Positions 43,656 to 54,649 of a stretch of DNA of 64,000 bases are shown here, in pieces. The stretch is from assembly GCA_950295325.1 (NCBI GenBank), contig OX485804.1, positions 50,952,429-51,016,428 of the forward strand. Reading direction: 5' to 3'. The notes beneath the pieces were generated by a model. That model had not been told where the DNA came from. It was given only the letters and a program-made list of their open reading frames with translations, and made no database searches. The position numbers were made by a program, and so were the translations under genes. Each line of letters starts with the position of its first letter. The stretch's first letter is position 1. The DNA is from Polytrichum commune. Its lineage: Eukaryota > Streptophyta > Polytrichopsida > Polytrichales > Polytrichaceae.

Positions 43656-44983
43656 CGGGATCGAGATTTCTTTTGTGCGCTACGTGGATCGGAGCGGGAC
43701 CTGCTGCAGGTCAAGGGTTTGCAGCTTTGGCATCCGTGTCCATTTTGCTGCAGGTGCTTGTTTTGGTACATGTGTATTTTCACCGAATAACATTCTTGTA
43801 GTTTCCGCAAAATACACGGATTCAGCTGCAAAGGTTGAATCAGTACTGGGCTCATCAAAACGGAATCAAAACTGTGCAGAATCTGTTGTTGATCGACGTA
43901 ACTCAAACTTAATATGTAGAGCTAGCCCTGCATCGCTTCTTTCTTCCTTCTTCCGTTTAGTAATCTCGATGGTTGTGGGTTCAGATTTGTGTCTTCATGT
44001 AGTATCCTTCCCGAATCCCAGTCAATACGGGCAAGTGAAAGCGGGGTAGAGTCAGTGGGCCGGTTCCACGAACATGGTTATATGTCAATTATAGTATGTG
44101 GGTCCTGGAAAAACTAAGAATATCCGTTTACCATTCAAGCATTCAGGCTAACACTTGGAAATTTGGTGGAGTGATACTCTTGATATTGTTCATCCCGGGA
44201 TTATTCATAGCAGTTCTATCATTGAAAACATTGACATTATTCACAATAATTTTATTATTCATTATTCATACCGGCATCAGTTTCTTCTTATTGTTAAAGT
44301 TTCGTCCCATGAAGATAAGATAGTGGAGGCTCATGTTATATGCTAAATATGGAATGGAACACAATCATGAAGTTGAATTATGTTATGTATGAGGGTGTAA
44401 ACAATGAGATATAATATAGAGTAGAGCACCCATAACCAATCACTTGAGAGATTTTGCGCCATATTTGGAGAAATATAAGGTGGTGCAAATTTTTCCCGTG
44501 TAGGAAGATAGAAATTAGGAGGATTGCTATTTTTTTCGGTAATTTTATTCCTTAAATTCAAATTATTGCGATTTTTTGAAGCCAAAGGCCGGTCCGAACA
44601 TAATTCCAATGTCTACAGTCTGCCATAATTGCTCATTTTATCCGTTCATTCCTCCTCATTTGATCACTCAAAACTAAGACATATATCATGACACTATTGG
44701 TACTAACTTGATCGAAATGTAATCCTAGCCTTATCAAAATTCCTGTACTCTATAGATTGCCAATGGGTTCTGTTCGGGAATAAGTGCTTATACTATACTA
44801 TAGATAGATTATGGTGGTGACAAAGTTTCTATCCTAGCCTGCAAGTTTGAGCATGTAAATTAGAGACTCGCTACTTTGTCTCCAAAAGCATGCATTGTGC
44901 AGATCTGAGGAGGGGAAAAGAGGCAATTATTTCTAAGAACATCCATCCATCGGTGTGCTTTGTGTTTAGGGTTAGACCCTATA
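43656..44983. other. Spacer between the 43.4 kb duplication and the pogo-like element
   Basis: An open frame at 43618-44049 (+) has no recognised domain. At 44096-44323 a short hydrophobic frame is AT-rich and probably chance. A perfect 9-bp hairpin, GGGTTAGAC...GTCTAACCC, spans 44970-44995 and includes the start of the pogo-like end. Confidence 0.35.
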
Positions 44984-46202
44984 CAGTCTAACCCGGATAA
45001 TACGACACATTTTCTGTTGACCAAACTTTCTAGTGTTAATTTACCCCGATATTACGACTACAACGCTCGTAATACGACATTCTTTATGCCTGATTTATCA
45101 TATGATAGAGATAATCATTGCATGCAATAGTAGGACTCACACTAATGTTTTGCCTTGGGATTAAGGAGCTAATGATGGATTTATCAATGGGTTAATTTAA
45201 GCTAATTGTTTAAAACCTTGGTTTTAAAACAAACGTTGTATTTTCAATCTTTGGATTGGGTAGAGGTTGAGGGTTTAGGGATTGTTGGATCTGCAAACTA
45301 GAATTATAAAGTTGTTGATTTCTCTTCTTGATTAGAAATGTGTCCTCACACTTGAACCCCACATATCTTTAGATTAGAAATTTTAGTCCTCTCCAACTTG
45401 TACTCCTAGATTTGTCCATGCCACTCTTCAAATTCTTGGCTCCGGAGGTGACGGCAGTCTTGAGTGGCGGATGCTTTTCATTTTGGTTATAAGTTCAACA
45501 ATTTCAATGCTACTGAACATGTCTGCACACAAAACAACTTGCACACAATTTGGTAAGCATTGACCTCCTCCGTATTGCTTATGGTAGTTGAAGATGTTTA
45601 CAATTATATGAATGAGATTGATTTATTTATTGTGCCCAACCAAACAACACATAGCGCAAGGAAAAGTTCATGGGCGCAAAATTCAGAAGGATTGTCTCTC
45701 TTGTTTTGGTTGTAAACACGACATGCAATGACAAGTTGAAACCTATGATTATTTACAAATCTCTACGCCTAAGATGCTTTGGAAGGTGGTTGCCAATAGA
45801 TTATGTGTGGTGGTTTGCAAACCAAACAACTTGTATTTGAGAATTGGATGATGAGCCTCAATGTACATTTGAAATCTCAAAAGCAGAAGGTACTTTTAAT
45901 TACGGACAATTATGCTACTCATTCCCTTAAGCAAGTTGGTAGGGGGTGAATCACTTGGTTTATCAACCTTGTGTTGAGCAATATTTACATTGCTTTCTTA
46001 TATTGAATAATACATGCAATTGGCAGGGTAGGAAATTGTTGACACATAATTCAACATGGCTGAGTTAGTGGATTTGGATTGGGGTAGAGAAACCCATTTG
46101 GGTTTAGATTTTGATGAAAAGAAAGTGAAAGGAAATGATGTGGATGACCAACCAACACCAATAGTCAAGCTTTCTCAAGCCCATGAGTATGCTTGTAATT
46201 AG
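44984..46202 (+). mobile_element. Degraded pogo/Tigger-like element
   Basis: At 44984, after a TA, comes CAGTCTAACCCGGATAATAC followed by GACAC and further ATTACGAC-type blocks. This is the style of pogo/Tigger inverted ends (CAGT...ATAATACGA). A decayed DDE transposase follows on the same strand (45590-46202). The right-hand inverted end was not found, so the 3' limit given is only the end of the coding remnant. Confidence 0.55.
45590..46202 (+). pseudogene. pogo/Tigger-type (DDE) transposase remnant
   Basis: Family-typical blocks appear in the right order but in different frames. EDVYNYMNEIDLF (from 45590) stands where intact proteins have the first Asp in N-x-DETGLF. KLKPMIIYKSLRLRCFGRWL and PIDYVWWFANQTT follow (about 45730-45830). 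Then FENWMMSLNVHLKSQKQKVL and LITDNYATH give the second Asp at about 45904. After AFL (near 46000) the block with the third Asp (PPNTTS...QPLD) is missing and the sequence goes straight to IIHAIGR, which suggests a deletion of roughly 15 codons. A 48-codon frame (46056-46202) that ends IVKLSQAHEYACN matches the acidic C-terminal tail style of such proteins. At least two frameshifts and several stops make it inactive. This type of transposase moves DNA by cut-and-paste into TA sites. Confidence 0.75.
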
Positions 46203-48689
46203 GATTTTAAATACACAAAAACAAGGAAACACTTAGGGAAGACTTAAAAGGTGATTCATACATCATCTTGGTGTCTCAGATAAGTTTATTTAGGGGAAAT
46301 ACAAATGAAATTCATTTTACTTTGGATTTGAGTTGATGATTGGGTGATTATTTATGGGACACGTATAATAAACTCTCAGCAACAATACATGCAATTGTGG
46401 CCGTCTCTCAACTCACACTATTTCCCTGGGCAATGATCTAGCAGTGGGTTCATTTTATTTGGACCAAGTGCAATGCACAAGCATAGGCACAATCATAGTC
46501 AAGAGTTTTGCATGAGTATCTTATTTTAGTCGCTTTACCAAATCCAAGGGCATTTGGTGTTGTCAATAATCTTGAATTAATTAATCTTTTTTGATGGAAC
46601 TTGAAATTGTAGTGCAATCGTCCTTTCAAGATTTTTAGTTCCCTTTATTAGTTATGATTTGACTATGTTGTTCGACAATGGTATTTTACATGGTCTTGGG
46701 AAAGTAACCATTGGGTCCAGGTATTGTGGTAATAGTCCAAATCACGTATATAGGTTAACGTAATGTGATATGGTTATGTACTTTATCATATTTAATGGAG
46801 TTTTAAAAATTTAGATTCCTATTCACTGAATCAACTCTTCATTGAAAGATTCATCTTCTGTATATGTTGATAAGACCTTTGATTAATTATTTTAGACTCC
46901 ATATCTTTGTTTTTAGTTTTTGTCATTGCAAGATCATTGTCTTAGCATATACCAATTTACATACTCCGTTCTTGTGATAGTACAAGGGACAATGTCATTT
47001 CCTTTTCCTAGACCTTTCCCGGCCTCTTCAAAGCCAATAATCTTTCCATGTTGGTTCCTTTCCCTCCGTAGCTTATAGTATGTCTCTTATCCTTACGGCT
47101 CTAAACCTACCAAATGTTCGAAAGATAAAATTTCTAGGATTTGTGTAGCAGAGACCATGGTATCTTATATTTCCTGATTGCATTGTTATCAATTTTGGTT
47201 CTTTGAAACTTTAAATTATCAGAACCTATTACAACGAACCTGGAAAATTCCGTGATCTGCTAAGTACAGTTAAATTTCAATCAATCCTCAAGCTTCTCAG
47301 TTATTTAATAGGTGCATCATAATGTTTCCTTCAACTCTAGCTACTATAGGACTTTCAATTGAGCCATGGTCTACTTAAGGCTTATAAGCGTCAGCTGAGC
47401 ACTTCAATCATTCACAAAATATTGAATCACATCAAGACTATTAGACTAAGGAAATGTTGTTTGCATTCCCTCTCACATAGACCTCTTAAGTTTAAACACC
47501 TTAGCATTCACTCATGCTCTTTCAATTCGGTTACAATATTCACATTCATTCAAATAATCTTATGACAATACACCACTTGTGTTTAATAACTCAGACTTAT
47601 TGATTGCCAATGGTTTCAATCATTTTGAACTTACTCTTGGTACACTCTCAACAAAACCAGTTTTGGGTTGATCTTAATAAGAGTATTCTCACACATAACT
47701 CTTAGACAATCTCTTCTTGCAAGAGATAAAATTAGCCTATAATAAAGGTTACTCAATAAAATTGAATGAGGAAACCAACCCACCAATACAAACACCTTGG
47801 ATGCTATAAAAACAAAATCTCAATCAATGGACTTATACTACTCACAAGTCACACATTGAGATGATACATGAATGCCTCAAAAAACAGAGAACGATCTTAA
47901 AGTTTCTGGCCAATTCCTTCACAAAAAAACAAAAAAATCTAGAGTCTCCCGCTCTCTCTCTCCCCCTCTGAAGTCCTTTCCTATCATATTATGGCCCTAT
48001 TTTATGAAATCTCAAGGCCATAGCCTTTTCATACTTGCTTGCTAGGAAATTTCTAGTTCACTTTATAGCCTATTCCCACCAAATTTTTGATTGTTCTTGA
48101 AAAAAATCAAAAAATTATCACTACAATGCCCAATTACTAGCAAATCTTGCAGTGTCCTTTGGAGGTTAAGTGTTTTAAAGTGAAATAGACTTGAATATGT
48201 CAATCATAAAGTTTTCTCTTAAATATGGTGTTAAGTAGGGCTATAATTTCTATAGGCTAAGTCAAAAAGTCCAACTATCCCAACTCTAATTTTAGAATTC
48301 ACTTGGTGATTACCTATCATTTTCTCCTTATAATTCATTGTTCATAATGAAAGGAACATCCCCTCATTATTTAGCAAAATCCCTTTGTTATAATTCTTCC
48401 TATCGTGATGCAAAATTTTAGCTCATCCCCACATGTGAGTCGATTTTATTTTAATTTTCCTGCCAAATATAAGTACACCTTGTTGATGGTGTCTTTAGTC
48501 CAAAGCTACTTGAATGTCAAATTTGGTGAGTGATTTCCACCTTAGCTTACTGGTCTTTATTTCTTTGTAAACCCCTTTACTTTGGATTTTTAAATGGGTA
48601 CCTTTGATTTTGTTTATGGAGTCTTCATGATTTGAACTGTAGGTCTTCTTATAGCCTCCTCCTTTTCTACTGGTCAAGTAATTTTCCAA
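46203..48689. other. AT-rich spacer, no gene recognised
   Basis: About 2.5 kb without a recognisable gene, RNA or inverted-repeat element. The open frame at 47359-47565 has no protein features. A CT-rich tract lies at 47949-47968. Confidence 0.35.
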
Positions 48690-48905
48690 GTCTTTGTGTT
48701 GTAGCATCTTTGGTGAAAATTTCTAAGTATTGAGGCCAAATGCCTTGGTAGATCTCCAAGTCTTAAAGCTTTGGGAAATCTCTAAGTTTTGGAGCTTTGA
48801 ATAATCTTTAAGTCTTGAAGCTGGAAAATCTCTAAGTCTTGAAGCCGAAACCCGTCCGGTGAAACTTTACGTCTTTTGGTCTCAATGGTTTCCAAGTCTT
48901 CAAGC
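48690..48905. repeat. Diverged ~25-30 bp minisatellite
   Basis: The motif AAATCTCTAAGTCTTGAAGC and variants recur near 48717, 48750, 48775, 48803, 48826 and 48890 (TCTCCAAGTCTTAAAGCT, TCTCTAAGTTTTGGAGCT). Open minus-strand frames on either side (48707-48495 and 49044-48832) contain protein-like but unassigned peptides. Confidence 0.65.
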
Positions 48906-49920
48906 ATCTTTGGAAATGCGCTCCTGATAGTTTTGAATGGTCTTCACAAATGCATTCCCAATAGTCCTTGCAACGCTCAAGTGAGATGTTCGATGTTGAA
49001 GGAGGTGCTCGATGTGATTCCATTATATAGTCTTCAAAATCCATGAATTATTGAATTTGGCGGTTACTCTTCCTGCCCATAGGGAGCAAACACGGTCAAG
49101 TACACGGGAAAAAAATGCTCCGGTATACTGAAATGCTTGTAATTCACCCCTCGTTAACTTGAAGATTAATGCAAAATTGTGGATCCTTGGCAGTCTCATT
49201 TGATGTGTCCATACCTATGACTTCTCCTAGACTTTTTGCAATAATGGAAGCTTGAACTTAATGCTCATATGAAAGATTCCCAAGTGATACCCATGTGGAG
49301 AATCCTAGGATGTTTGAGTTGTCTTGGTTAAATCTAGGATTCCAACTTTGCAACATGCATGTTCCCCACTCCGATTTAAAGAGAAATAGCATAATTGTAT
49401 AACATAATTCAGGTTAAAATGGCCACTCCAACGCCAATATCTCTTCCAAATGAACCCTAAGTGAGACGTATGTCTCCTCCTCAAAAACCTTCAGCTTGTT
49501 GTAATACTGCAGCACAACATCACCCTCCATAGTCCACATCTTCACTTGAGTTGCCATCCATAAACACCAAGATGGCCGCCTCAACAAAAGCGGAACAATT
49601 AATCACAAGCTGTGCATGGAAATTCTAAACCCTAAACCATCTCCAGAATAACCGTAAAACCTTCAACCAAGAAAATCGAAACCCTACATGGAACTTCACA
49701 GCTGCCCCTGATCCTAAAGAAACTACAAAGGAGATCCTAAACCAACTACAACAAGACATACTTGCTAGACTTTGTTACCGTAAGCTTCAACAAGGAAGAG
49801 CTTCAACAAAAAGTTGCCTAAAACACAGCGAACTTGAGGTTGAAACAAAACCCTAGGTGTTTTTTTACAAACTACAGTGCAGGACGACGACCGGTAATTT
49901 TACGGAGAAGGCATAGTTTA
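48906..49920. other. Spacer, no assigned gene
   Basis: A minus-strand frame (49044-48832) contains SLERCKDYWECICEDHSKLS, which could be coding but has no recognised family. Elsewhere nothing is identified. Sequence at 49630-49900 has frequent AACCCTA/CTTCAAC motifs that do not form a clear repeat. Confidence 0.3.
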
Positions 49921-51315
49921 GGGCCACTTCACACACGAGCCAAGAGCCGTGACCATGAAATTGTGAGAGCCCAAAATAAAGTGTCAAAAGGCCATCCCAA
50001 GACACCTCAAAAATCATGTAGTGTGGTCATGGATCCTCAAGTGTAGTATGAAGTCATATGTGACCGGACCCTCAACCAAATGCTATTTCAATAAAAAAAA
50101 TTTATTCATGTGGGTCCTCACACATGATAATATAGAATAAATCAACAGTTGTGAGCATTCAGAGTGCCATGGTCTCCCGGTTTCATGTTAGGCCTACCTC
50201 CAAAAGGTGGTATTTGAAAATAGTCCAAGTGACCATAGAACATGATCCATTTAATGCTATGTAGGAATCCATGTAGACTCTACATCCATCTTGCGTTCAC
50301 TTACGCCGCTGGTCCCTCAAGTGTAGTGTGATATGGAATGCCAAAAGGGCCATACTTTGTAAAACAAGGTACCCTGGGGAAGATGCCCCGTGCCCCGGGA
50401 AAGATTCCTTGTACCCCGGGGAAGATGTCCGGTGCCCCGGGAAAGATTCCCTATAGTCCGGGGAAAATTCCATGTACCCCAAGGTATAATAAGAAAAAAT
50501 ATTAGTAATTAACAAAAAAAATTGAAATTACATTATTCAATTAAAAAAAGGCTTAATTTTTAAAATAATTTTACATTTTAGTTAGATATATTTTATTTTA
50601 AATAAAAAATATTTTAATTTGTCTTTTTAAGTGATACTATCACTTTTTAAAGAGACATTTTGAGTTATTAACTGATTTAATTTAATTTCTTTTATATTAA
50701 TAATGAATAAGCAATGGAGAATAAGTTTTATTAACTTTTCTCAATTTTGTTTAGAGGATAATATAATGAACCCCTTAATTTATGTAATTTATATCTTAAT
50801 TTATGGTTTAAGTTCAGGGGTTCATTATAATATCCTCTAACCAAAATTGAAAAAATTTAATAAAACTTATTCTCCATTGCATATTTATTCTTTATATAAA
50901 TTAAATTAAATTAAAGCAGTTATTAACTCAAAATGTTTCTTTAAAAATTGATAGTATCACTTTAAAATATAAATTAAAAATGTTTTTTTATTAAAAGTAA
51001 AATATATCTAACTAAAATGTAAAATTATTTAAAAATTTAAGCCTTTTTAAAAATTGAATAATATAATTTCAATTTTATTTTTAATTACTAATATTTTTTC
51101 TTATTATACCTCGGGGTACATGGAATCTTCCCCGGGCTATAAGGAATCTTTCCCGGGTCACCGGGCATCTTTCCCGGGGTACCCTGTTTTACAAAGTATG
51201 GCCCTTTTGGCATTCCATAGTGTGAAGCAAACTCGGACTGGCTCCGCCTTTTCCACCAATGAGAGTGCTTGAAGTGTAATGGTCACGGGCCCTCAGTCTC
51301 GTGTGTGAGTGCCCC
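49921..51315. mobile_element. Tourist/Harbinger-like MITE, copy 2, interrupted by another element
   Basis: GGGCCACTTCACACACGAGC starts the element after TTA, and the right end (CTCGTGTGTGAGTGCCCC) is slightly decayed. The body is collinear with 24952-25438 (GGTCCTCACACATGATAATA, CATGGTCTCCCGGTTTC, GGCTCCGCCTTTTCCACCA) except for an 888 bp insertion at 50332-51219. Confidence 0.8.
50332..51219. mobile_element. Large foldback element (888 bp) nested in the MITE
   Basis: Nearly the whole element is a palindrome. Arms of about 400-450 bp start TATGGAATGCCAAAAGGGCC and end with its inverse, and meet at a loop of about 40 bp near 50780-50820. Each arm has a GC-rich subterminal part with 3-5 repeats around CCCCGGGAAAGATTCC, then a very AT-rich inner part. 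The target duplication GTGTGA flanks it (50326-50331 and 51220-51225). The uninterrupted MITE copy at 24952 shows a single TAGTGTGAAGC, so the duplication is 6 bp, or 8 bp (TAGTGTGA) if the element's last TA is counted as target. Non-coding. Confidence 0.9.
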
Positions 51316-51902
51316 TACGGGAGCAAAGAAAATAGGCCAAAATCCTAAGTAGAACAATAATACAGTAGCACATATTAACCAGAAATATGAGACAAATAGC
51401 CCCCTCAAAAGAAAGGCTTGACGCACGTATATACAAATCTTATGACACAGTGAGGTACCCGTGAAAGGGTAGCCATGGGAAGAAATTATCAAATTACTTT
51501 TTAATGAGCCTTAGAGTATTCATGGGTAACTTCAGCTAAAGTGTCAAGGTTAAAAGAATCAAGTTGTTTTGATTCACATTCAAGATGATTTACAAGGTAC
51601 TATGTTTTAACACATTAAAAACCCCATTTTGGTTCATTAGATGTACACAACATTGAATATCGTAAGTATTTTCAAGATAATTCATTAATTATTTCTTATG
51701 ATGAACCTTTAGTGCAACATACGACATACCTTAAAGAACTTTAATGTGGTTGACTCAAAATGTTTATAAACTTTCATGTACAAAATAGAACATAGCTCAA
51801 CAAGAGAAGAAAATCCAAGTTTGATGAAATGTCTTGGCATTTTGAATGTCTAAAAACACAAATTCAAGATCGAATATTAATTTGGAACATATTCAAAGAG
51901 GT
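51316..51902. other. AT-rich spacer
   Basis: No gene, repeat or structured RNA is recognised between the Tourist-like element and the coding remnant at 51903. Confidence 0.35.
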
Positions 51903-52200
51903 TCACACATCAATATTGAGAAACAAAAATGCAAGCTTATTTACATAATCTTGCCAATCTTGTACTATTTCTTCAATGTGTGCATCCACATCATCGAGAA
52001 ACTCCATATTTTGGAGTTTCAAGAATCTCTTCTTCATCCTCACCAAAGTCTTCCAAGTATTAGTTATATAAGCAGTAGCACAAAGACAAGGATCATGTGG
52101 CCAATTCTCAACAAGCAAGATGAGCATTTACATTGAAGCCTCACCCATCACCTCATCCATTGATGCATAAATTTTGCTACTAATGAGATCCCCAAAGTTT
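51903..52200 (-). pseudogene. Protein-coding remnant, family unknown
   Basis: On the minus strand one frame reads FGDLISSKIYASMDEVMGEA, a stop, then MLILLVENWPHDPCLCATAY, ITNTWKTLVRMKKRFLKLQN, MEFLDDVDAHIEEIVQDWQD and ends near 51903 at NIDV. The balanced composition and amphipathic pattern on both sides of a single in-frame stop suggest a decayed exon. No family was recognised. Confidence 0.4.
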
Positions 52201-52979
52201 TACTGAAAACAAAAGCCAAAACAAATAAAAATTAGTAGTTCAATGTTAAGATGGCCATGTCTACCTAAAATCACCATTCTATAATGTCTAATCCACATTA
52301 CACCCATACTGCTAATTATAATGAGAAGGATTTAAAACACAACAAGCCATCATTCCAACTCACCAAAATTTTAATTTGCTGAGAGTGAAGGCCTCTTGAA
52401 AACAAGATAAAGAGGCTCTTAATTTTGGAGGAAGCAAGCTGTAGTGAATCATGTATTGTGTTGGATGGAAAAATACCCTAATGTGAAGTTTGAACATGTA
52501 TCAAACTAATGTAATAATCAAAGTAATAGGTGAGAATATTCTTGAGAAAAGATTATAACCACCGGGTAGCAAGTAGGGGTAGAGAAAAAATCTTGGGAGG
52601 TCAAGAAAACCAATGGATGTTGTCCTCCAAGCATATTTTTGTGGAAAGGTACCCTTCACCAACCATTTTCTTTTTATAACCCTTTTGATTTGATTACCCA
52701 CCCACCATTGGTCTCAATCTCCCTCGGGGAGATAACAATCGGAATTTTAGAAACCACGTGAGATAAAAAAAAATAGGATCAATTCAATTCGTGGAGGGTA
52801 AAAACGATAATTTCGTTAAATCTACCATAGCAGTAGAAATATGTCCCCTACATGATTATATGTAAAATAGGGTGGTGAATAATTCTTTCATTTTAGTAAT
52901 CAGTAGAAAAGATGAGGGTTATAGATATTGGATCCCCCTAAAAGTGTGTAGTAGGATCAATAAGATAATTATGGCTTTT
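52201..52979. other. Spacer with one coding-like frame
   Basis: A minus-strand frame (52701-52501) includes KRKWLVKGTFPQKYAWRTTS then IGFLDLPRFF. It looks protein-like but is unassigned. Nothing else is recognised. Confidence 0.3.
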
Positions 52980-52987
52980 GTATTTAG

Positions 52988-53330
52988 CTCGGGGGGGGGG
53001 GGCAGTGTGTTAAAAAGTTAAGGATATAGGTGCGAACAACCACTATTTTATAGGGGGGTATTACTTTCAATTCTCTTCTTTTTTTCACATGCTATCATTA
53101 TGTAAATTTCTGCTTTGGGTTAATAGAAAAATGGCTTGCATTACTTATAATTCCAAATTACCTATTATTCCATACCCTATAGTACTTTAAAGATGTCCAA
53201 TGCCATTTTTGATACCCTATATTACTCTTAAGTTCATTTATAATTTTTAACCCCCATGTTTTAAAAATACCCTATCATTTGTTCGCACGTATATTGCTAC
53301 TCCAACCAATGACTACCCCCCCCCCCCGAG
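52988..53330. mobile_element. hAT-like MITE with poly-G/poly-C ends (343 bp)
   Basis: The ends are CTCGGGGGGGG and CCCCCCCCGAG, with arms that continue imperfectly (GGTGCGAACAA near 53021 against TTGTTCGCACG near 53278). It is flanked by an exact 8-bp direct repeat GTATTTAG (52980-52987 and 53331-53338). An 8-bp duplication is the hallmark of hAT-type insertion. Non-coding. Confidence 0.82.
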
Positions 53331-53964
53331 GTATTTAGCTTTCTTGTATTTGAATGCAATTTTTTTCTTCTGGAGTTGGTAGTTTTGCAAAATTCTATGT
53401 CTTGTCACAAGTGATTGTAACTCTTGTTTTGTTCTATCCGTGTTTACAACTTGTCTATGTTAGCTTGTACATTTTATTATCTCCATGTTTATTGGTAACC
53501 CTTTAACTAGTACCCAAACGTTATTGGTTGTGTTTTGAATGGTATTTTGAATGGTATAGGATTGGTATAACTAATCGAAACCAATTGAATGACAAGATGG
53601 ATGGTATGGAATGTTTGTTGCTCACATAGTTGATTTTGCAATGCTATAGTATTCCGTCCATTATTTGGTACTTGTACGATTTATAAAATTAAAAGAAGCA
53701 TGCCCAAATTAGCCTCTCTAGATAATTACAAATAAATATAGGGTGCTAAAAAATTACATCAAAGTAGCTTTGTATCTACAAATAGGGCAGGAAAAAATAT
53801 TGAGAGGTGCATAAATATCCCCCCATCAAATACCCCATTATCGCACGTGGTTACAAAATGTAAGGGGGTGTGATCGCTCCGACCAATCTCCCTAATAGAA
53901 TTATAAATTTAGGTAGTGATGGTGGATCAAGTGCTCCAATATACCAACTCCACCACGGATCTGC

Positions 53965-54227
53965 CTAAATACCCCCATCGAGCGTGGCTCGGAGGCCAGG
54001 TTCGGGAGGGGGTGGCAGGGTTGGGGTAAAACATGCCCCCTATTTTTTTAATTGGGTGGGGCCTTACTTGATCTCATAGGGGGCTTCCTGGAGTAATTTG
54101 GGGCCGCATGACCCAAATTTAGCAAAAACAAACAAAAAAAAATCCCCAAGGGGCCAAAACGGGGAGGGCTAGAAAAATGAACCCCACCGAACCTGGCCTC
54201 CGAGCCACGCTCGATGGGGGTATTTAG
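53965..54227. mobile_element. Foldback MITE with perfect ~41 bp inverted ends (263 bp)
   Basis: CTAAATACCCCCATCGAGCG then TGGCTCGGAGGCCAGGTTCGG is mirrored exactly at the right end (54187-54227). Perfect arms suggest recent movement or gene conversion. The flanks do not show a clear duplication. The region 53800-53890 just before it resembles part of the 52988 element. Confidence 0.75.
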
Positions 54228-54517
54228 ACCCACCCCTCCACCACCTACAACAAATAGGGTCAACACTGTGACCTTTTGATTATAATGACTTATTGTGTTG
54301 AGTTGCCGTTTCAAAGTACTATGGTTTCAATTCACATTTTTTACACAGGGAGACATGTGAAATTATGTGAGTCTATCTATCTTAGTTTTTGCAGATATTT
54401 ATTTTGTCTAATAATTTTGAACCAATATTACAAGTACTATCATAATATTGATGAATATTATAGATATCTGTGAAATGTTAGAGACATTAATGTTCGTAGA
54501 AATAACGACTCCACTTA

Positions 54518-54646
54518 GGGCCAAGTTCCATTGGGGATACCGGTCCTTGAGTGAGAAGGATGGGCACATGGCACCACCCTCTTTTCACTGGCCCACCCAT
54601 TTATTTTGAAAAAAACGGACCGGGACCGGCACATGGAACTTGGTCC
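54518..54646. mobile_element. Tourist/Harbinger-like MITE (129 bp)
   Basis: The ends are GGGCCAAGTTCCAT and the inverse of GGACCAAGTTCCAT. They are flanked by TTA on both sides (54515-54517 and 54647-54649), the classic Harbinger/Tourist target. The interior includes ACCGGTCC and GGACCGGGACCGG blocks. Confidence 0.85.
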
Positions 54647-54649
54647 TTA

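Noticed and set aside
44096-44346. Hydrophobic 75-codon frame resembling a membrane protein
   Set aside because: AT-rich sequence naturally encodes Ile/Leu/Phe runs. It has no family features or neighbours.
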